From: Alkalimonas sp.
GTDB taxonomy: Bacteria > Pseudomonadota > Gammaproteobacteria > Enterobacterales > Alteromonadaceae
NCBI GenBank assembly: GCA_007117525.1
Contig: SKGJ01000261.1
Location: 1 to 8,352 of the forward strand
DNA length: 8,352 bases
Reading direction: 5' to 3'
Within the stretch, counting starts at the first letter, position 1, and each line of letters starts with the position of its first letter. The position numbers and the translations under genes are program-made. Below are positions 7,253-8,352 of this stretch, in pieces. The notes under the pieces are model-generated. The model did not search any database, was not told the origin of the DNA, and saw only the letters and a list, made by a program, of their open reading frames with translations.

Positions 7253-8352
7253 TTATGAGGTCATTCTGACCGAAATTTCCTGACCTTTCATTTGTTTTTT
7301 TAATAAGCGTTTGGTTCTGTCAACCACATCCCCAACCAACTGACCACAGGCAGCATCGATGTCGTCACCACGCGTCTTACGTACCATGACGGTAAAACCA
7401 TGTTCTTGCAAGACTTTATTAAAGCGATCGATGCGCGAGTTGCTGGAGCGACTGTAGGGAGAGCCTGGATAAGGGTTAAAGGGGATCAGGTTAATCTTGG
7501 CCGGCGTATCACGCAGCGCATGCGCCAGCTCATGAGCCTGCTCCATGCTGTCGTTGATGCCTGACAGCATCACGTACTCAACCGTGACTTTGTCATTGGC
7601 TTTCGACCACTCAACATAACGGCGGGAAGATGCCAGAAAATCTTCCATTGGGTACTTCTTATTGACCGGCACCAGCTCATTCCGCAGCACATTATTGGGA
7701 GCGTGCAACGAAATGGCCAAAGCAACATCAATTTTACCCAACATCGCATCCAGAGCGGGCACAACGCCAGAGGTACTGAGAGTCACCCGGCGTTTGGACA
7801 AACCAAAGCCATAGTCTTCCATCATCAGTTCCATTGCGGGAATGACATTGTTCATGTTGAGCAATGGCTCACCCATCCCCATCATCACCACATTGGTTAC
7901 CGGCTTCTCACCGGTCTCACCAAAGCTGCCAATCAACTGACTAACCCGCCAGACCTGGCCAATGATCTCAGCCACCGTCAGGTTGCGGTTGAAGCCTTGC
8001 TGTGCGGTTGAGCAAAAGGAGCAATCCAACGCACAGCCCACTTGAGAGGAAACACAGAGGGTGCGACGGTCTTTTTCCGGGATCCAGACCGTCTCAACTT
8101 CCTGACCACCATCGAGGCGCATGACAAACTTGATGGTGCCATCCGCGCTGTCTTGTCGGGTGGCTACTTCTGGCGCCCGAATTTCGCACAACTGCTTAAG
8201 CTTTTCGCGCAGCACCTTATTAACATTGGTCATTTGATCGAAGTCGTCAACACAGTAGTGGTAAATCCACTTCATGACCTGATCTGCGCGAAAGGGTTTT
8301 TCGCCCATCTCAGCAAAAAACGACTTCATTTGCTCGCGATTTAAGTTCAGCA
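7253..8352 (-). CDS. rlmN: Dual-specificity 23S rRNA/tRNA m2A methyltransferase RlmN, 5' end cut by the window
   Basis: This radical-SAM enzyme methylates C2 of A2503 in 23S rRNA and of A37 in a group of tRNAs. The reading frame stays open to the right edge: upstream of the ATG at 8327-8329 it continues in frame as LNLNREQ, matching E. coli LDLNRQQ. That ATG is therefore an internal Met, and roughly 20 or more N-terminal residues lie outside. Counting from it, the [4Fe-4S]/SAM motif CX3CX2C is at Cys99, Cys103 and Cys106 (GCALDCSFC). [11 protein letters not shown] and [14 protein letters not shown] follow. The second catalytic cysteine lies in DIDAACGQL (Cys328 in this count, codon 7346-7348), corresponding to E. 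coli Cys355. The other conserved Cys of the mechanism is also expected in the radical-SAM region. Stop is TAA, 22 bases before the pilW-like ATG; rlmN next to pilW is the usual order. Confidence 0.97.
   Translation of the reverse strand, partial: LNLNREQMKSFFAEMGEKPFRADQVMKWIYHYCVDDFDQMTNVNKVLREKLKQLCEIRAPEVATRQDSADGTIKFVMRLDGGQEVETVWIPEKDRRTLCVSSQVGCALDCSFCSTAQQGFNRNLTVAEIIGQVWRVSQLIGSFGETGEKPVTNVVMMGMGEPLLNMNNVIPAMELMMEDYGFGLSKRRVTLSTSGVVPALDAMLGKIDVALAISLHAPNNVLRNELVPVNKKYPMEDFLASSRRYVEWSKANDKVTVEYVMLSGINDSMEQAHELAHALRDTPAKINLIPFNPYPGSPYSRSSNSRIDRFNKVLQEHGFTVMVRKTRGDDIDAACGQLVGDVVDRTKRLLKKQMKGQEISVRMTS

Noticed and set aside
7295..7323. Perfect TTGACA on the minus strand at 7318-7323 as a promoter for the pilW-like gene
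   Set aside because: No acceptable -10 box follows at 16-18 bases (the sequence there is A-rich only), and the TTGACA encodes the conserved VVDRTKR segment of RlmN.

Overview
The window is one dense minus-strand run of eight housekeeping and cell-envelope genes. In transcription order (right to left) they are rlmN (5' end cut by the window edge), a pilF/pilW-like TPR lipoprotein gene with two C-terminal LysM domains, rodZ, ispG, hisS, yfgM, bamB, and the first 13 codons of der. This order (rlmN-pilW-rodZ-ispG-hisS-yfgM-bamB-der) is the conserved gammaproteobacterial arrangement. The proteins align closely with Escherichia coli homologues; for example, the IspG cluster ligands keep the E. coli residue numbers. 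The organism is therefore a gammaproteobacterium with balanced GC content. Overall style suggests an Alteromonadales or Rheinheimera-like lineage rather than an enteric, but that is an impression and not a proof.

Layout: rlmN (7253 to the right edge) encodes the radical-SAM rRNA/tRNA m2A methyltransferase. After 22 bases comes the TPR-LysM lipoprotein gene (5317-7230), which overlaps rodZ (4440-5327) by 11 bases. RodZ links MreB to the wall-elongation machinery. Only 3 bases separate rodZ from ispG (3327-4436, MEP isoprenoid pathway). An 86-base gap follows, carrying a plausible sigma-70 promoter with a perfect TATAAT ahead of hisS (1969-3240). After 21 bases, yfgM (1309-1947) overlaps bamB (119-1312) through a GTGA junction. 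A 78-base gap with a perfect 11-bp hairpin and T-rich tail separates bamB from der (from base 40 leftward).

The genes share a loose theme of envelope growth: PilW/LysM (pilus secretin pilotin-type function and wall binding), RodZ (cell shape), IspG (precursors of the undecaprenyl lipid carrier), YfgM (periplasmic chaperone network at SecYEG) and BamB (outer-membrane protein assembly). Translation genes (rlmN, hisS, der) are interleaved.

All complete genes look intact. There are no mobile elements, CRISPR arrays, RNA genes or signs of recent transfer, and no undescribed system is evident. The points that merit a second look are the TPR-linker-double-LysM architecture of the PilW-like protein, the terminator or attenuator directly in front of der, and the internal promoter of hisS.
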